Part shown: positions 24,839 through 33,486 of the stretch, one piece after another
Position numbering within the stretch: the first letter of the stretch is position 1
Layout of the letters: every line of letters starts with the position of its first letter
From: SLRI01 sp964393275
GTDB lineage: Bacteria > Pseudomonadota > Alphaproteobacteria > Geminicoccales > Geminicoccaceae
Direction of reading: 5' to 3'
NCBI GenBank assembly: GCA_964393275.1
Contig: CAYMTA010000011.1
Coordinates: 1 to 64,000, forward strand
DNA length: 64,000 bases
Made by a program: the position numbers and the translations under genes
Notes under the pieces: model-generated
What the model was told of the DNA's origin: nothing
Seen by the model: the letters and a program-made list of their open reading frames with translations, nothing else
Databases searched by the model: none

Positions 24839-27112
24839 ATGAGATTTGCGCTCGGCGTGATCTTGAGCGTCTGCTTGCTGCTGTCCGGATCGTTCGGGCA
24901 CGAGGGCCGGGCGCAGACCGAGGACCGGATCGCGGACATCCAGGTCCAGGGCAACCAGCGGATCGAGACGCCGACCGTTTTGAGCTATCTGACCGTGCGG
25001 CCGGGCGACCTCTTCGATCCCGACGCGCTCGACCAGTCGCTCCGCAATCTTTTCGCCACCGGCCTCTTCGACGACGTGGCGATCGACCGGTCCGGCTCGA
25101 CCCTGGTCGTCAAGGTGGTCGAGAACCCGATCATCAACCGCATCGCCTTCGAGGGCAACCGGCGCCTGGAGGACGACGTCCTCGAGGCCGAGGTGCAGCT
25201 TCGGCCGCGCGTGGTCTTCACCCGGGCCCGTGTGCAGGCGGCGGTGACCCGCATCCTCGAGCTCTACCGGCGCAACGGCCGCTATGCCGCGAGCGTCGAT
25301 CCGAAGATCATCGAGCTCGACCAGAACCGGGTCGACCTGGTCTTCGAGATCGAGGAAGGCCCGTTGACCAAGGTCGCCGGCATCAGCTTCATCGGCAACA
25401 CCTCCTTCTCCGCCAACACGCTGCGTGGCGTCATCGAGACCAAGGAGGCGGCCTGGTACCGGTTCTTCAGCAGCAGCGACACCTATGATCCGGACCGCCT
25501 CGCCTTCGACCAGGAGCTCTTGCGGCGCTTCTACCTCGAGCGCGGCTATCTCGAGTTCCAGGTGGTCAGCGCGCAGGCCGAGCTGACGCCCGAGGGCGAC
25601 CGGTTCTTCATCACCTTCACGCTCGAGGAGGGGCCGCAATACACCCTTTCCTCGGTCGAGTTGGAGAGCTCGATCCCCGATCTGCCGCTGGAAGCGCTGC
25701 GCGAGCTGATCACGCCCAAGGCCGGCGATGTCTACAACGCGACGGAGGTCGAGAAATCGATCCAGGCGCTGACCGATCGGCTCGGCCAGCTCGGCTATGC
25801 GTTCGCCGAGGTGGAGCCGGTCACCCAGCTCAACCGGGACGAGCTCCTGGTCGACCTCATCTTCCAGATCGACGAAGGGCCCAGGGTCTATGTCGAGCGG
25901 ATCGACATCACGGGCAACGTGCGCACGCTCGACAAGGTGATCCGCCGCGAGTTCCGTCTCGCGGAGGGCGACCCCTACAACCTGGCGCTCCTGCGCCGCT
26001 CCGAGCAGCGTGTGCGCAATCTGGGCTTCTTCGAGACGGTGAACATCAAGACGGCCCGCGGCAGCGCGCCCGACAAGATCGTGATCCTGGTCGAGGTCGC
26101 GGAGCAGTCGACCGGCGAGCTCTCCTTCGGCGCCGGCTTCTCGACCGCCGATGGCCCACTCGGCGACATCCGGCTGGCCGAGCGCAACCTCCTGGGCACC
26201 GGCCAGAGCGTCTCCGCCAACTTCACCATCTCCGGCCGCCGGCAGGACATCATCCTGAGCTACACCCACCCCTATTTCCTCAACCGGGACCTGGCGGCCG
26301 GCTTCGATCTCTTCCGCAGCCAGACGGACTACCAGTCGGAGAGCTCGTTCGACGAGACCAGCACCGGCGGCACGCTCCGGGCCGGCTATCCGCTGACCGA
26401 GAACCTGCGCCACGGCGTGCGCTACACGCTGCGCGAGGACGAGATCGAGAACGTCGACGACAGCGCCTCGGTCTTCATTCAGGACGAGGAGGGCACGGTC
26501 GTCACCTCGCTGATCGGGCAGACCTTCACCTATGACGTGCGCGACACGCGCTTCCTGCCGTCCGAGGGCTATGTGCTGAAGCTCGACCAGGACCTGGCGG
26601 GGCTCGGCGGCGACAGCCGGTTCCTGCGCCACGATCTGCGCGGCGACTACTACTACTCCCTCTTCCCCGACGTGGTGCTCAATCTCGGCGCCGGCGTCGG
26701 CTACATCCACGGCCTGGGCGACGACGTCCATCTGTCCAACCGCTTCTTTGTCGGCGGCAGCTCGTTGCGCGGCTTCGCCTTCGCCGGCATCGGACCGCGC
26801 GACAGCGACTCCAACGACGCGCTGGGCGGCAATCTGTACTATACCGGCACGGCCGAGGTGCGGTTCCCGCTGGGCCTGCCGGACGAGCTGCGGATCTTCG
26901 GCCGCACCTTCGTCGATGCCGGCACGCTCACCGAGATCGACGTCAACGGGCCGACGCTCGAGGACAGCGGCAGCCTTCGGGTCGCGGTCGGTGTCGGCTT
27001 TTCCTGGCTCTCGCCGCTCGGGCCGCTGGCGCTCGATTTCGCCCAGGCGGTGCGCAAGGAGAATTACGACGAGACCGAGCTCTTCCGCATCTCGTTCGGC
27101 ACCCGCTTTTAG
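24839..27112 (+). CDS. bamA: Outer membrane protein assembly factor BamA
   Basis: 757 residues. A signal peptide ending near FGHEGRAQ is followed by five POTRA repeats (about residues 28-425, for example IADIQVQGNQRIETPTVLSY and INRIAFEGNRRLEDDVLEAE). The C-terminal 16-stranded barrel includes VGGSSLRGFAFAGIGPRD, the conserved lid-loop RGF motif, and ends in a terminal phenylalanine as outer-membrane barrels do. Between rseP and this gene (24764-24801) AGGAGC and GCTCCT form a weak hairpin. The ribosome site is the G-rich run just before ATG. Confidence 0.97.
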   Translation: MRFALGVILSVCLLLSGSFGHEGRAQTEDRIADIQVQGNQRIETPTVLSYLTVRPGDLFDPDALDQSLRNLFATGLFDDVAIDRSGSTLVVKVVENPIINRIAFEGNRRLEDDVLEAEVQLRPRVVFTRARVQAAVTRILELYRRNGRYAASVDPKIIELDQNRVDLVFEIEEGPLTKVAGISFIGNTSFSANTLRGVIETKEAAWYRFFSSSDTYDPDRLAFDQELLRRFYLERGYLEFQVVSAQAELTPEGDRFFITFTLEEGPQYTLSSVELESSIPDLPLEALRELITPKAGDVYNATEVEKSIQALTDRLGQLGYAFAEVEPVTQLNRDELLVDLIFQIDEGPRVYVERIDITGNVRTLDKVIRREFRLAEGDPYNLALLRRSEQRVRNLGFFETVNIKTARGSAPDKIVILVEVAEQSTGELSFGAGFSTADGPLGDIRLAERNLLGTGQSVSANFTISGRRQDIILSYTHPYFLNRDLAAGFDLFRSQTDYQSESSFDETSTGGTLRAGYPLTENLRHGVRYTLREDEIENVDDSASVFIQDEEGTVVTSLIGQTFTYDVRDTRFLPSEGYVLKLDQDLAGLGGDSRFLRHDLRGDYYYSLFPDVVLNLGAGVGYIHGLGDDVHLSNRFFVGGSSLRGFAFAGIGPRDSDSNDALGGNLYYTGTAEVRFPLGLPDELRIFGRTFVDAGTLTEIDVNGPTLEDSGSLRVAVGVGFSWLSPLGPLALDFAQAVRKENYDETELFRISFGTRF

Positions 27113-27125
27113 CCGGCTGCCGGGC

Positions 27126-27692
27126 GTGCGCCCCGGGAGGCGGTGGCGAGGGCTTCTTCTGGCCGCCGCCCTCCTCCTGATCCCGTGGACCGAGGCGGCC
27201 CTGGCCCAACCGCTGCCGCCGGCGACGGCGGCGGTGATCGACTACCAGCGGGTGATGCGCGAATCGCTCGCCGCCCAGAGCATCCGCACCCAGGTGGACG
27301 CGCGGCGGCTGCGCTACCAGGAGGAGATCGAGGCCGACCAGCAGCGGCTGCGCAACGCCGACCGCGAGCTGATCCGCCAGCGTGGCATCCTCGAGCCCGA
27401 CGCCTATGCCGAGCAGCGCAAGGCGTTCGAGGGCGAGGTGGCGCAGATCCAGCGGCAGGTGCAGGACCGCCTGCGCCAGCTCGACGATGTCTCGGCCATG
27501 GCGCTCGCCGAGGTGCGCGAGGCGGTGATCCAGATCGTCGGCGATCTCGCCGAGGAGCAGGGCTTCAACCTCGTGCTGCCGAGCGCCGGGGTGCTCCTGT
27601 TCTCGCCCGAGATCGACATCACCGACAAGGTCCTGGCGGCGCTCGACCGGCGGCTCTCGGAGGTCGACGTGCCCGAGCGGGCGCCGCAATAG
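27126..27692 (+). CDS. skp: OmpH/Skp-family periplasmic chaperone
   Basis: About 188 residues from GTG 27126, the start that gives a proper signal peptide (RRWRGLLLAAALLLIPWTEAALAQ). The mature protein is a long charged coiled coil (YQEEIEADQQRLRNADRELIRQ and similar) flanked by short strands with AVIDYQRVMRESLA, matching Skp/OmpH. It holds unfolded outer-membrane proteins on their way to BamA. The start codon is uncertain because no clear ribosome site is present. In related genomes lpxD follows; here it does not. Confidence 0.88.
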   Translation: MRPGRRWRGLLLAAALLLIPWTEAALAQPLPPATAAVIDYQRVMRESLAAQSIRTQVDARRLRYQEEIEADQQRLRNADRELIRQRGILEPDAYAEQRKAFEGEVAQIQRQVQDRLRQLDDVSAMALAEVREAVIQIVGDLAEEQGFNLVLPSAGVLLFSPEIDITDKVLAALDRRLSEVDVPERAPQ

Positions 27693-27794
27693 GCGCTGCC
27701 ACCGGCAAAGGGCTTGGCCTCGCCCCTGTCCTGTGCTGGTTTCCGGCGCCCGGGACGAGGGTGACCAGAACGTGGACCGAAGGAGCAGGGGACG

Positions 27795-28286
27795 ATGAGC
27801 GAGACCGCGAGCAGGCCGGGCCGAACGATGCCGGACATCGAGATCGGCCGGCTGATGCGGCTGATCCCGCACCGCTATCCGATGCTGCTGATCGATCGGC
27901 TGATCGAGATCGAGGCGCCCGAGCGGGCCACCGGCATCAAGAGCGTGACCATCAACGAGCCGTACTTCCAGGGGCATTTCCCGGGCGACCCGATCATGCC
28001 GGGGGTGCTGATCGTCGAGGCGATGGCGCAGACCGCGGCGGCCCTGGTGATCGCCGGGCAGGAGCGCGAGGACAAGGGCGACCTCGTCTACTTCATGGGC
28101 ATCGACCAGGCCCGCTTTCGCCGCCAGGTGCGGCCGGGCGACCAGCTCCGCCTCGAGGTCGAGCTGCAGAAGCACCGGCTCGGCATCCACTGGTTCAAGG
28201 GCCGCGCCGTGGTCGACGGCAAGCTGGCGGCCGAGGCAGTCTTCAACGCCAAGCTCTTCGGCCGGGAGCAGGCGGCCGGCGGCTGA
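27795..28286 (+). CDS. fabZ: 3-hydroxyacyl-ACP dehydratase FabZ
   Basis: 163 residues from ATG 27795, with AAGGAG at 27780-27785. The hot-dog fold active site GHFPGDPIMPGVLIVEAMAQ carries the catalytic His and Glu, and the substrate-pocket start IPHRYPMLLIDRL is intact. It dehydrates 3-hydroxyacyl-ACP in fatty acid synthesis. In most alphaproteobacteria it lies between lpxD and lpxA; here it sits between skp and the convergent gltA with no lpx gene on either side. Confidence 0.96.
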   Translation: MSETASRPGRTMPDIEIGRLMRLIPHRYPMLLIDRLIEIEAPERATGIKSVTINEPYFQGHFPGDPIMPGVLIVEAMAQTAAALVIAGQEREDKGDLVYFMGIDQARFRRQVRPGDQLRLEVELQKHRLGIHWFKGRAVVDGKLAAEAVFNAKLFGREQAAGG

Positions 28287-28296
28287 GCCGCCGGCC
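28274..28296. terminator. Strong hairpin across the fabZ stop, likely bidirectional terminator
   Basis: GGCCGGCGGC and GCCGCCGGCC form a perfect 10-bp stem with a three-base TGA loop that is the fabZ stop codon. It sits between the convergent fabZ and gltA genes, where a terminator for both strands is expected. No T-tract follows in either direction, so termination would rely on the very stable GC stem or on Rho. Function is inferred from position. Confidence 0.55.
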
Positions 28297-28310
28297 CGGG
28301 AGGACGGCCT

Positions 28311-29615
28311 TCAGCTGCGCTTCTCGATCGGCACGTAGGATCGCTCGGCGGCGCCGGTGTAGAGCTGGCGCGGCCGGCCGATCTTCTGCTCCGGGTCCTC
28401 GATCATCTCGTTCCACTGGGCGATCCAGCCGACCGTGCGGGCGAGGGCGAAGATGGCGGTGAACATCTTGGTCGGGATGCCCATGGCCTCGAGGATGATG
28501 CCGGAATAGAAGTCGACATTGGGGAACAGCTTGCGTTCCTGGAAATACTCGTCCTCGAGGGCGATCCGCTCGAGCTCGCGGGCGATGGCGAGCTTGGGCT
28601 CGCCGCCCTTGCCGAGCTCCTCGAGCACCTCGTCGGCGCTCGCCTTGAGCACGCCGGCGCGCGGATCGTAGTTCTTGTAGACGCGGTGACCGAAGCCCAT
28701 CAGGCGGAACGGGTCGTCCTTGTCCTTGGCGCGGGCGAGGAACTCGGGGATCCGGTCGACCGTGCCGATCTCCTCCAGCATGTTGACCACGGCCTCGTTG
28801 GCGCCGCCATGCGCCGGCCCCCAGAGCGAGGCGATGCCGGCCGACATCGCCGCATAGGGGCTGGCGCCGGTCGAGCCGACGAGTCGCACGGTCGAGGTCG
28901 AGGCGTTCTGCTCATGGTCGGCATGGAGCAGGAAGATCGTGTCCAGGGCCTTGGAGAGGACGGGCTTCTCCGTCCACGGCTCGCACGGCACGCCGAACAT
29001 CATCTGGAGGAAGTTCTCGGCATAGCTCAGGTGGTTCTGCGGGTAGCGGAAGGGCTGGCCGATCGAATACTTGAAGGCCATGGCGGCGATGGTCGGGATC
29101 TTGGCGATCAGCCGATAGCTGGCGATCAGCCGGTGCTTGGGGTCCTGGGTGTCGAGATCCTCGTAGTAGAAGGCCGAGAGGGCGCCGACGACCGCGATCA
29201 TGACCGCCATGGGGTGGGCGTCGCGGCGAAAGCCGCGGAAGAGGTGGATGATCTGGTCGTGGATCATGGTGTGCTGGGTCACACCTTCGACGAACTTCGC
29301 GTACTCGCTGGCCTTCGGCAGCTCGCCGAAGAGGATGAGATAGCAGGTCTCGAGGAAGTTGCTGTTCTTGGCCAGATCCTCGATGCGATAGCCGCGATGC
29401 AAGAGGACGCCGGCCTCGCCGTCGATATAGGTGATCCTCGAGCGGCATGAGGCGGTCGAGGTGAAGCCCGGATCGTAGGTGAAGTGGCCCGTTTCCGAGT
29501 AGAGCTTGCGGATGTCGATCACGTCCGGGCCGATCGTCCCCTCCAGCACGGGGAATTCCGCCTGCTGGTTGCCACCGCCAATCGTCACGAACTTCTGCGT
29601 CTTGCTCTCGGTCAT
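28311..29615 (-). CDS. gltA: Citrate synthase
   Basis: 434 residues, the length of the hexameric type II enzyme. Catalytic motifs are present: HADHEQNASTSTVRLVGST, GPAHGGANEAV, MGFGHRVYKNYDPRA, and the aspartate in NVDFYSGI. The N-terminal strand domain (TIGPDVIDIRKLYSETG) is also typical. It starts the TCA cycle from acetyl-CoA and oxaloacetate. GAGGAG precedes the ATG on the minus strand. It is followed upstream on the same strand by gltX, as in related genomes. Confidence 0.97.
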   Translation of the reverse strand: MTESKTQKFVTIGGGNQQAEFPVLEGTIGPDVIDIRKLYSETGHFTYDPGFTSTASCRSRITYIDGEAGVLLHRGYRIEDLAKNSNFLETCYLILFGELPKASEYAKFVEGVTQHTMIHDQIIHLFRGFRRDAHPMAVMIAVVGALSAFYYEDLDTQDPKHRLIASYRLIAKIPTIAAMAFKYSIGQPFRYPQNHLSYAENFLQMMFGVPCEPWTEKPVLSKALDTIFLLHADHEQNASTSTVRLVGSTGASPYAAMSAGIASLWGPAHGGANEAVVNMLEEIGTVDRIPEFLARAKDKDDPFRLMGFGHRVYKNYDPRAGVLKASADEVLEELGKGGEPKLAIARELERIALEDEYFQERKLFPNVDFYSGIILEAMGIPTKMFTAIFALARTVGWIAQWNEMIEDPEQKIGRPRQLYTGAAERSYVPIEKRS

Positions 29616-29639
29616 CGTGCGTCTCCTCGGCTTGCTTGC

Positions 29640-29692
29640 GGCCCCCGGGGGCCCGAATTGTCCGTGGTTCCTGGAATGCCGTCCGTCATTCC
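29640..29692. repeat. Palindrome and inverted repeat in the gltA leader
   Basis: Two symmetrical elements lie between gltX and gltA. GGCCCCCGGGGGCC (29640-29653) is a perfect 14-bp palindrome. GGAATG (29673-29678) and CATTCC (29687-29692) form a 6-bp inverted repeat with an 8-base loop. They may be the gltX terminator, a gltA leader structure or a regulator site; nothing in the sequence decides between these. Confidence 0.3.
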
Positions 29693-29765
29693 GCCCGGGC
29701 GGGCGCCGCGCTGACCCTTTGTTTTCTCGATGCTCGCCGGACTGTAGTGGCCGAGGGCCGCGGCT

Positions 29766-31193
29766 TCAATCGCTCTGCTGCATTGCAGGATTGCGACCAG
29801 TCGCAGCATCCAGGAGCCGCGCCAGCACCTCGTCCCGGCCGAGGATGGCCATGACCTCGAAGAGGCCGGGCGAGACGGCCCGGCCGGTGAGGGCCGCGCG
29901 CAAGGGCTGGGCGAGCTTGCCGAAGCCGATGCCCTGCCGTTCGGCCGCTTCGCGCGCCGCCGCCTCGAGCTCGGCCTCGGCGAAGGGCTCGACCGCCGCC
30001 AGCACCGGGGCGATCTCGGCGAGAACAGCCCTGGCGGCCGGGTCGAGCAGCTTTGCGGCCTTCGCGTCGAGCGGCAAGGGGCGGGCGTGGACGTAGAAGG
30101 CAGCACTCGAGGCGAGATCGACCAGGGTGCGCGCCCGCTGCTTCAGCCCGGGCATGGCGCGCTCCAGGCGCTCGCGCTCGGCGGCACCGAGCCGGTGGCC
30201 CCGGGCCTCGAGGGCAGGGGCGATGAGCGTCACGAGATCGGCGTCGAGGCGTTCCCTCAGGTAGTGGGCATTGACCGAATCGAGCTTGGCGAAATCGAAG
30301 CGGGCGGGCGAGCGGCCGATGCCGTCGAGATCGAACCACGCGATCGCCTGCTCGGTCGAGATGATCTCCTCGTCGCCGTGCGCCCAGCCCAGCCGGAGCA
30401 GGTAGTTGCGCATTGCCTCCGGCAGGTAGCCGAGGTCGCGATAGGCGTCGACGCCGAGAGCGCCGTGCCGCTTGCTGAGCTTGGCGCCATCGGGACCGTG
30501 GATCAGCGGGATGTGGGCGAAGACGGGCGGCTCGTGGCCGAGCGCCTCGAAGAGATTGGCGTGGCGGGCGGCGTTGTTGAGGTGATCGTCGCCGCGGATG
30601 ATGTGGGTGATGCCCATCTCGATGTCGTCGACGACGACCGAGAGCATGTAGGTGGGCGTGCCGTCGGCGCGCAGGAGGACCATGTCGTCGAGCTGGGTGT
30701 TGGCGAAGCGGACGGTGCCCTGGACCCGGTCCTGGATCACCGTCTCGCCGTCGAGCGGTGCCTTGAAGCGGACCACGGGCTCGATGCCGGCCGGCGCCTC
30801 GCTCGAATCGCGGTCGCGCCAGGTGCCGTCGTAGCGGATCGGCCGCTTCTCCGCCCGGGCCCGCTCGCGCATCGCCTCGAGCTCCTCGGGCGTGCACCAG
30901 CAGCGATAGGCCAGACCCTGCTCGAGGAGGCGGTCGACCGCCGCCTTGTGCCGGTCGATCCGGCTGGACTGGAAGACCGGCGGCTCGTCCGAGGCGAGGT
31001 CGAGCCAGCCGAGGCCGTCGAGGATCGCCGCGATGGCGGGCTCGGTCGAGCGCTGCCGGTCGGTGTCCTCGATGCGCAGGAGGAAGCGGCCGCCATGATG
31101 CCGGGCGAACAGCCAGTTGAAGAGGGCGGTGCGGGCGCCGCCGATGTGCAGATAACCCGTAGGTGATGGAGCAAAGCGAACAATTACACTCAT
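29766..31193 (-). CDS. gltX: Glutamyl-tRNA synthetase
   Basis: 475 residues from ATG 31193. The class I signature is at residues 7-19 (FAPSPTGYLHIGG) and the KMSKS-like loop is KLSKRHGALG. The catalytic domain continues through TRALFNWLF-type and IEDTDRQRS stretches, and a full helical anticodon-binding C-terminal domain is present. It charges tRNA(Glu); a second paralogue is encoded at 36162. The ribosome site is weak, with an AT-rich stretch before the start. It is divergent from comEC. Confidence 0.95.
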   Translation of the reverse strand: MSVIVRFAPSPTGYLHIGGARTALFNWLFARHHGGRFLLRIEDTDRQRSTEPAIAAILDGLGWLDLASDEPPVFQSSRIDRHKAAVDRLLEQGLAYRCWCTPEELEAMRERARAEKRPIRYDGTWRDRDSSEAPAGIEPVVRFKAPLDGETVIQDRVQGTVRFANTQLDDMVLLRADGTPTYMLSVVVDDIEMGITHIIRGDDHLNNAARHANLFEALGHEPPVFAHIPLIHGPDGAKLSKRHGALGVDAYRDLGYLPEAMRNYLLRLGWAHGDEEIISTEQAIAWFDLDGIGRSPARFDFAKLDSVNAHYLRERLDADLVTLIAPALEARGHRLGAAERERLERAMPGLKQRARTLVDLASSAAFYVHARPLPLDAKAAKLLDPAARAVLAEIAPVLAAVEPFAEAELEAAAREAAERQGIGFGKLAQPLRAALTGRAVSPGLFEVMAILGRDEVLARLLDAATGRNPAMQQSD

Positions 31194-31333
31194 GGTTGAT
31201 TTTTCGCCGGAATTCGGTGAGGAGAAGGGAGGATACGGCGCGGCCTCGTAACACGATCGGAGCGGACTTGCAGCAGCCGGCCCTGGCGTCACCTGCCAGA
31301 TCCTGGACGGCCGGGTCGGCGGGCGGTCGCCGG

Positions 31334-33409
31334 ATGCTCCTGGCGCTGGTCCTTTCGGTGCTGGAACGGGCGGGCGTGGCGTTGCATGCCGAGCGGCCAC
31401 GCTGGCCGCTCTGGGCGCCGATCGCGTTCGCCCTCGGCATTCTCGTCTATTTCGCCCTGCCGGTCGAGCCGTCGCCCATGCTTCTGATCCTGCTGCCGCT
31501 CGGGGTGATCGGTGGCGTCGCCCACGCCCGGCGGGTCAAGGGGCTGGGCATGCTCCTCTGGCTGGGGCTGGCGCTGGCGCTCGCCGGCTTCGCGACTGCC
31601 CAATTGCGCACGCTTCGAGTGGCCGCCCCGGTGCTGGCGCGCGCCGGTGTCTTTCACGTCGAGGGCACGATCCAGGCCGCCGAGCCGCGTAACGATGGCC
31701 AGCGTCTCCTGCTCGGCGATCTCGTGGTCGAGCGGCTGGCGGCGGAGGCGACGCCGGCCCTGGTGCGCTTCACCGTGCGGCGGGCCGCGGCGCCGTTCCT
31801 GCCGGGGCAGCGGATCAGGGCGCGTGCGCGCCTGCAGCCGCCGAGCGGGGCCGCCGTGCCGGGCGGCTTCGATTTCGCCATGCGGGCCTATTTCGAGCGG
31901 CTGGGGGGCGTCGGCTTCGCGCTCGGCGCACCCGAGCTTCTGGCGACCGGCGCGGGCACGCGTGCCCGGCCGATCGCGAGCCTGCGCCATGCCGTCGCCG
32001 CCCGGGCGGAGGGCGTCATCGCGGGCGCCGACGGGGCGGTCGCCGCGGCCCTGCTGACGGGCCTGCGCGCCTCCATCCCGGACCGGGTGTGGCGTGACAT
32101 GCAGGCGAGCGGGCTCGCCCATCTGCTCGCCATCTCCGGGCTGCACATGACGCTGATCGCCGGCACGGTCTTCGCCGTGGCACGCCTGCTTCTGGCGCTT
32201 TGGCCGGCTGTGGCGCTTCGGGTGGTGCCGAAGAAGCCGGCCGCCGTCGTGGCATTTTTCGCGGCGCTGGGCTATCTCCTGCTCGCCGGGGCCACCGTGC
32301 CGACGCAGCGCGCCTTCATGATGGCGTCGGTGGCGCTCCTCGCCGTGCTGCTCGACCGCAACCCGGTCTCGATGCGGCTCCTGGCGATGGCGGCCTTCGC
32401 CGTCCTGGTCCTGGCACCCGAGAGCCTGCTCGGCCCCTCCTTCCAGATGAGCTTCGCCGCGGTCACCGGCCTCGTCGCCTTCTACGAGCTGCGCCTGCGC
32501 CGGCTCGCCGCCGCGCCACCGGACTCCGACCGGCAGCGGCCCGGCCGCCTGCTGCTGGTCTATTTCGTCGGCATCCTGGTCACCACGCTGATCGCCAGCC
32601 TCGCGACCACGCCCTTTGCCGCCTATCACTTCCAGCGGGTGGCGACCTATGGCGTGCTCGCCAATCTCGTGGCGGTGCCGCTCACCGCCTTCTGGATCAT
32701 GCCGGCCGGCCTTTTGGCGCTCCTGCTCATGCCGTTCGGCCTCGACGCGCCGGTCCTGCATGTCATGGGGGCGGGGATCGGCATCGTCCTCGAGGTCGCC
32801 GCCTTCGTTGCCGCCCTGCCCGGAGCGGGCATCGAGGTCAGCCCGTGGCCGCCCTCGAGCCTGCTGCTGCTCGCGCTCGGCGGGCTTTGGCTCTGCCTCT
32901 GGCGGCAGCACTGGCGCGTCTGGGGCGGGGCGGTGTGCGCCATGGGCCTCATGATGGCCCTGACGGCGCGGCCGCCGGACCTCCTGGTCGACCGGCGGGG
33001 CGACCTCGTCGTCTATCGCGCCGCCAGGGGGGAGGTCCATCTGCTCGAGCGCAGGCGCGACGGCTGGCTCGGCGAGCAGCTCCTGCGCGCCGCCGGGGCC
33101 GGCGAGGCCCTGACCTTCGCCACGCGCGCGGACGGGCGGCTCGCCTGCGACCCTCTCGGCTGCGTCGTCGGCGCGGAGCCGGGCCGGAAGGTGGCGGTGG
33201 CGCTGACCGCCGAGGCGGCCCTCGAGGATTGCGGCCGCGCCGCCTTCGTCCTCCTGCTCACCGGTCCCGAGACCTGCGCGGATGGCACGCCGAGCCTGGG
33301 TCCCCGTGCCCTCTGGCGGAGCGGCGGGGTGGCGCTCGCCATCGAGGATGGCCGGGTGCGCGTCGAGACCGTGGCGGATCGGGCGGGGGATCGGCCGTGG
33401 ACGCGTTGA
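31334..33409 (+). CDS. comEC: ComEC/Rec2-type DNA-uptake channel protein
   Basis: About 691 residues from ATG 31334; the frame is open to 31163 with GTG 31217 as an alternative, but composition becomes protein-like only near 31334. The N-terminal DUF4131 region has membrane helices and a beta domain. The competence domain includes HLLAISGLHMTLIAGTVFAV, LAGATVPTQRAFMMAS and YGVLANLVAVPLTAFWIMPAGLLALLL. The C-terminal part (DLLVDRRGDLVVYRA and on) is short and lacks a metallo-beta-lactamase domain, as in other alphaproteobacterial versions. It should move single-stranded DNA across the inner membrane. Confidence 0.88.
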   Translation: MLLALVLSVLERAGVALHAERPRWPLWAPIAFALGILVYFALPVEPSPMLLILLPLGVIGGVAHARRVKGLGMLLWLGLALALAGFATAQLRTLRVAAPVLARAGVFHVEGTIQAAEPRNDGQRLLLGDLVVERLAAEATPALVRFTVRRAAAPFLPGQRIRARARLQPPSGAAVPGGFDFAMRAYFERLGGVGFALGAPELLATGAGTRARPIASLRHAVAARAEGVIAGADGAVAAALLTGLRASIPDRVWRDMQASGLAHLLAISGLHMTLIAGTVFAVARLLLALWPAVALRVVPKKPAAVVAFFAALGYLLLAGATVPTQRAFMMASVALLAVLLDRNPVSMRLLAMAAFAVLVLAPESLLGPSFQMSFAAVTGLVAFYELRLRRLAAAPPDSDRQRPGRLLLVYFVGILVTTLIASLATTPFAAYHFQRVATYGVLANLVAVPLTAFWIMPAGLLALLLMPFGLDAPVLHVMGAGIGIVLEVAAFVAALPGAGIEVSPWPPSSLLLLALGGLWLCLWRQHWRVWGGAVCAMGLMMALTARPPDLLVDRRGDLVVYRAARGEVHLLERRRDGWLGEQLLRAAGAGEALTFATRADGRLACDPLGCVVGAEPGRKVAVALTAEAALEDCGRAAFVLLLTGPETCADGTPSLGPRALWRSGGVALAIEDGRVRVETVADRAGDRPWTR

Positions 33410-33420
33410 GGCACCATTCA

Positions 33421-33450
33421 GGTTGAAGTTATTTCAACCAATGGTATAAT
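33421..33450 (+). promoter_or_regulatory. Promoter with overlapping inverted repeat
   Basis: TTGAAG (33423-33428) and a perfect TATAAT (33445-33450) are 16 bases apart, the best promoter match I found in this GC-rich window. The inverted repeat GGTTGAA-GTTAT-TTCAACC (33421-33439) covers the -35 box and part of the spacer, a position where a bound protein would block RNA polymerase. It would drive the membrane protein and tyrosine-autokinase genes. The repeat could also serve as the comEC terminator, although no T-tract follows. Confidence 0.6.
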
Positions 33451-33486
33451 TTATGAGAAATTTAAACCAACCAGGAGGCTAGGCCG

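Noticed and set aside
33421..33439. The inverted repeat as a simple rho-independent terminator of comEC
   Set aside because: No T-run follows, and the repeat coincides with a good -35/-10 pair, so promoter control is the better explanation, although both roles remain possible.
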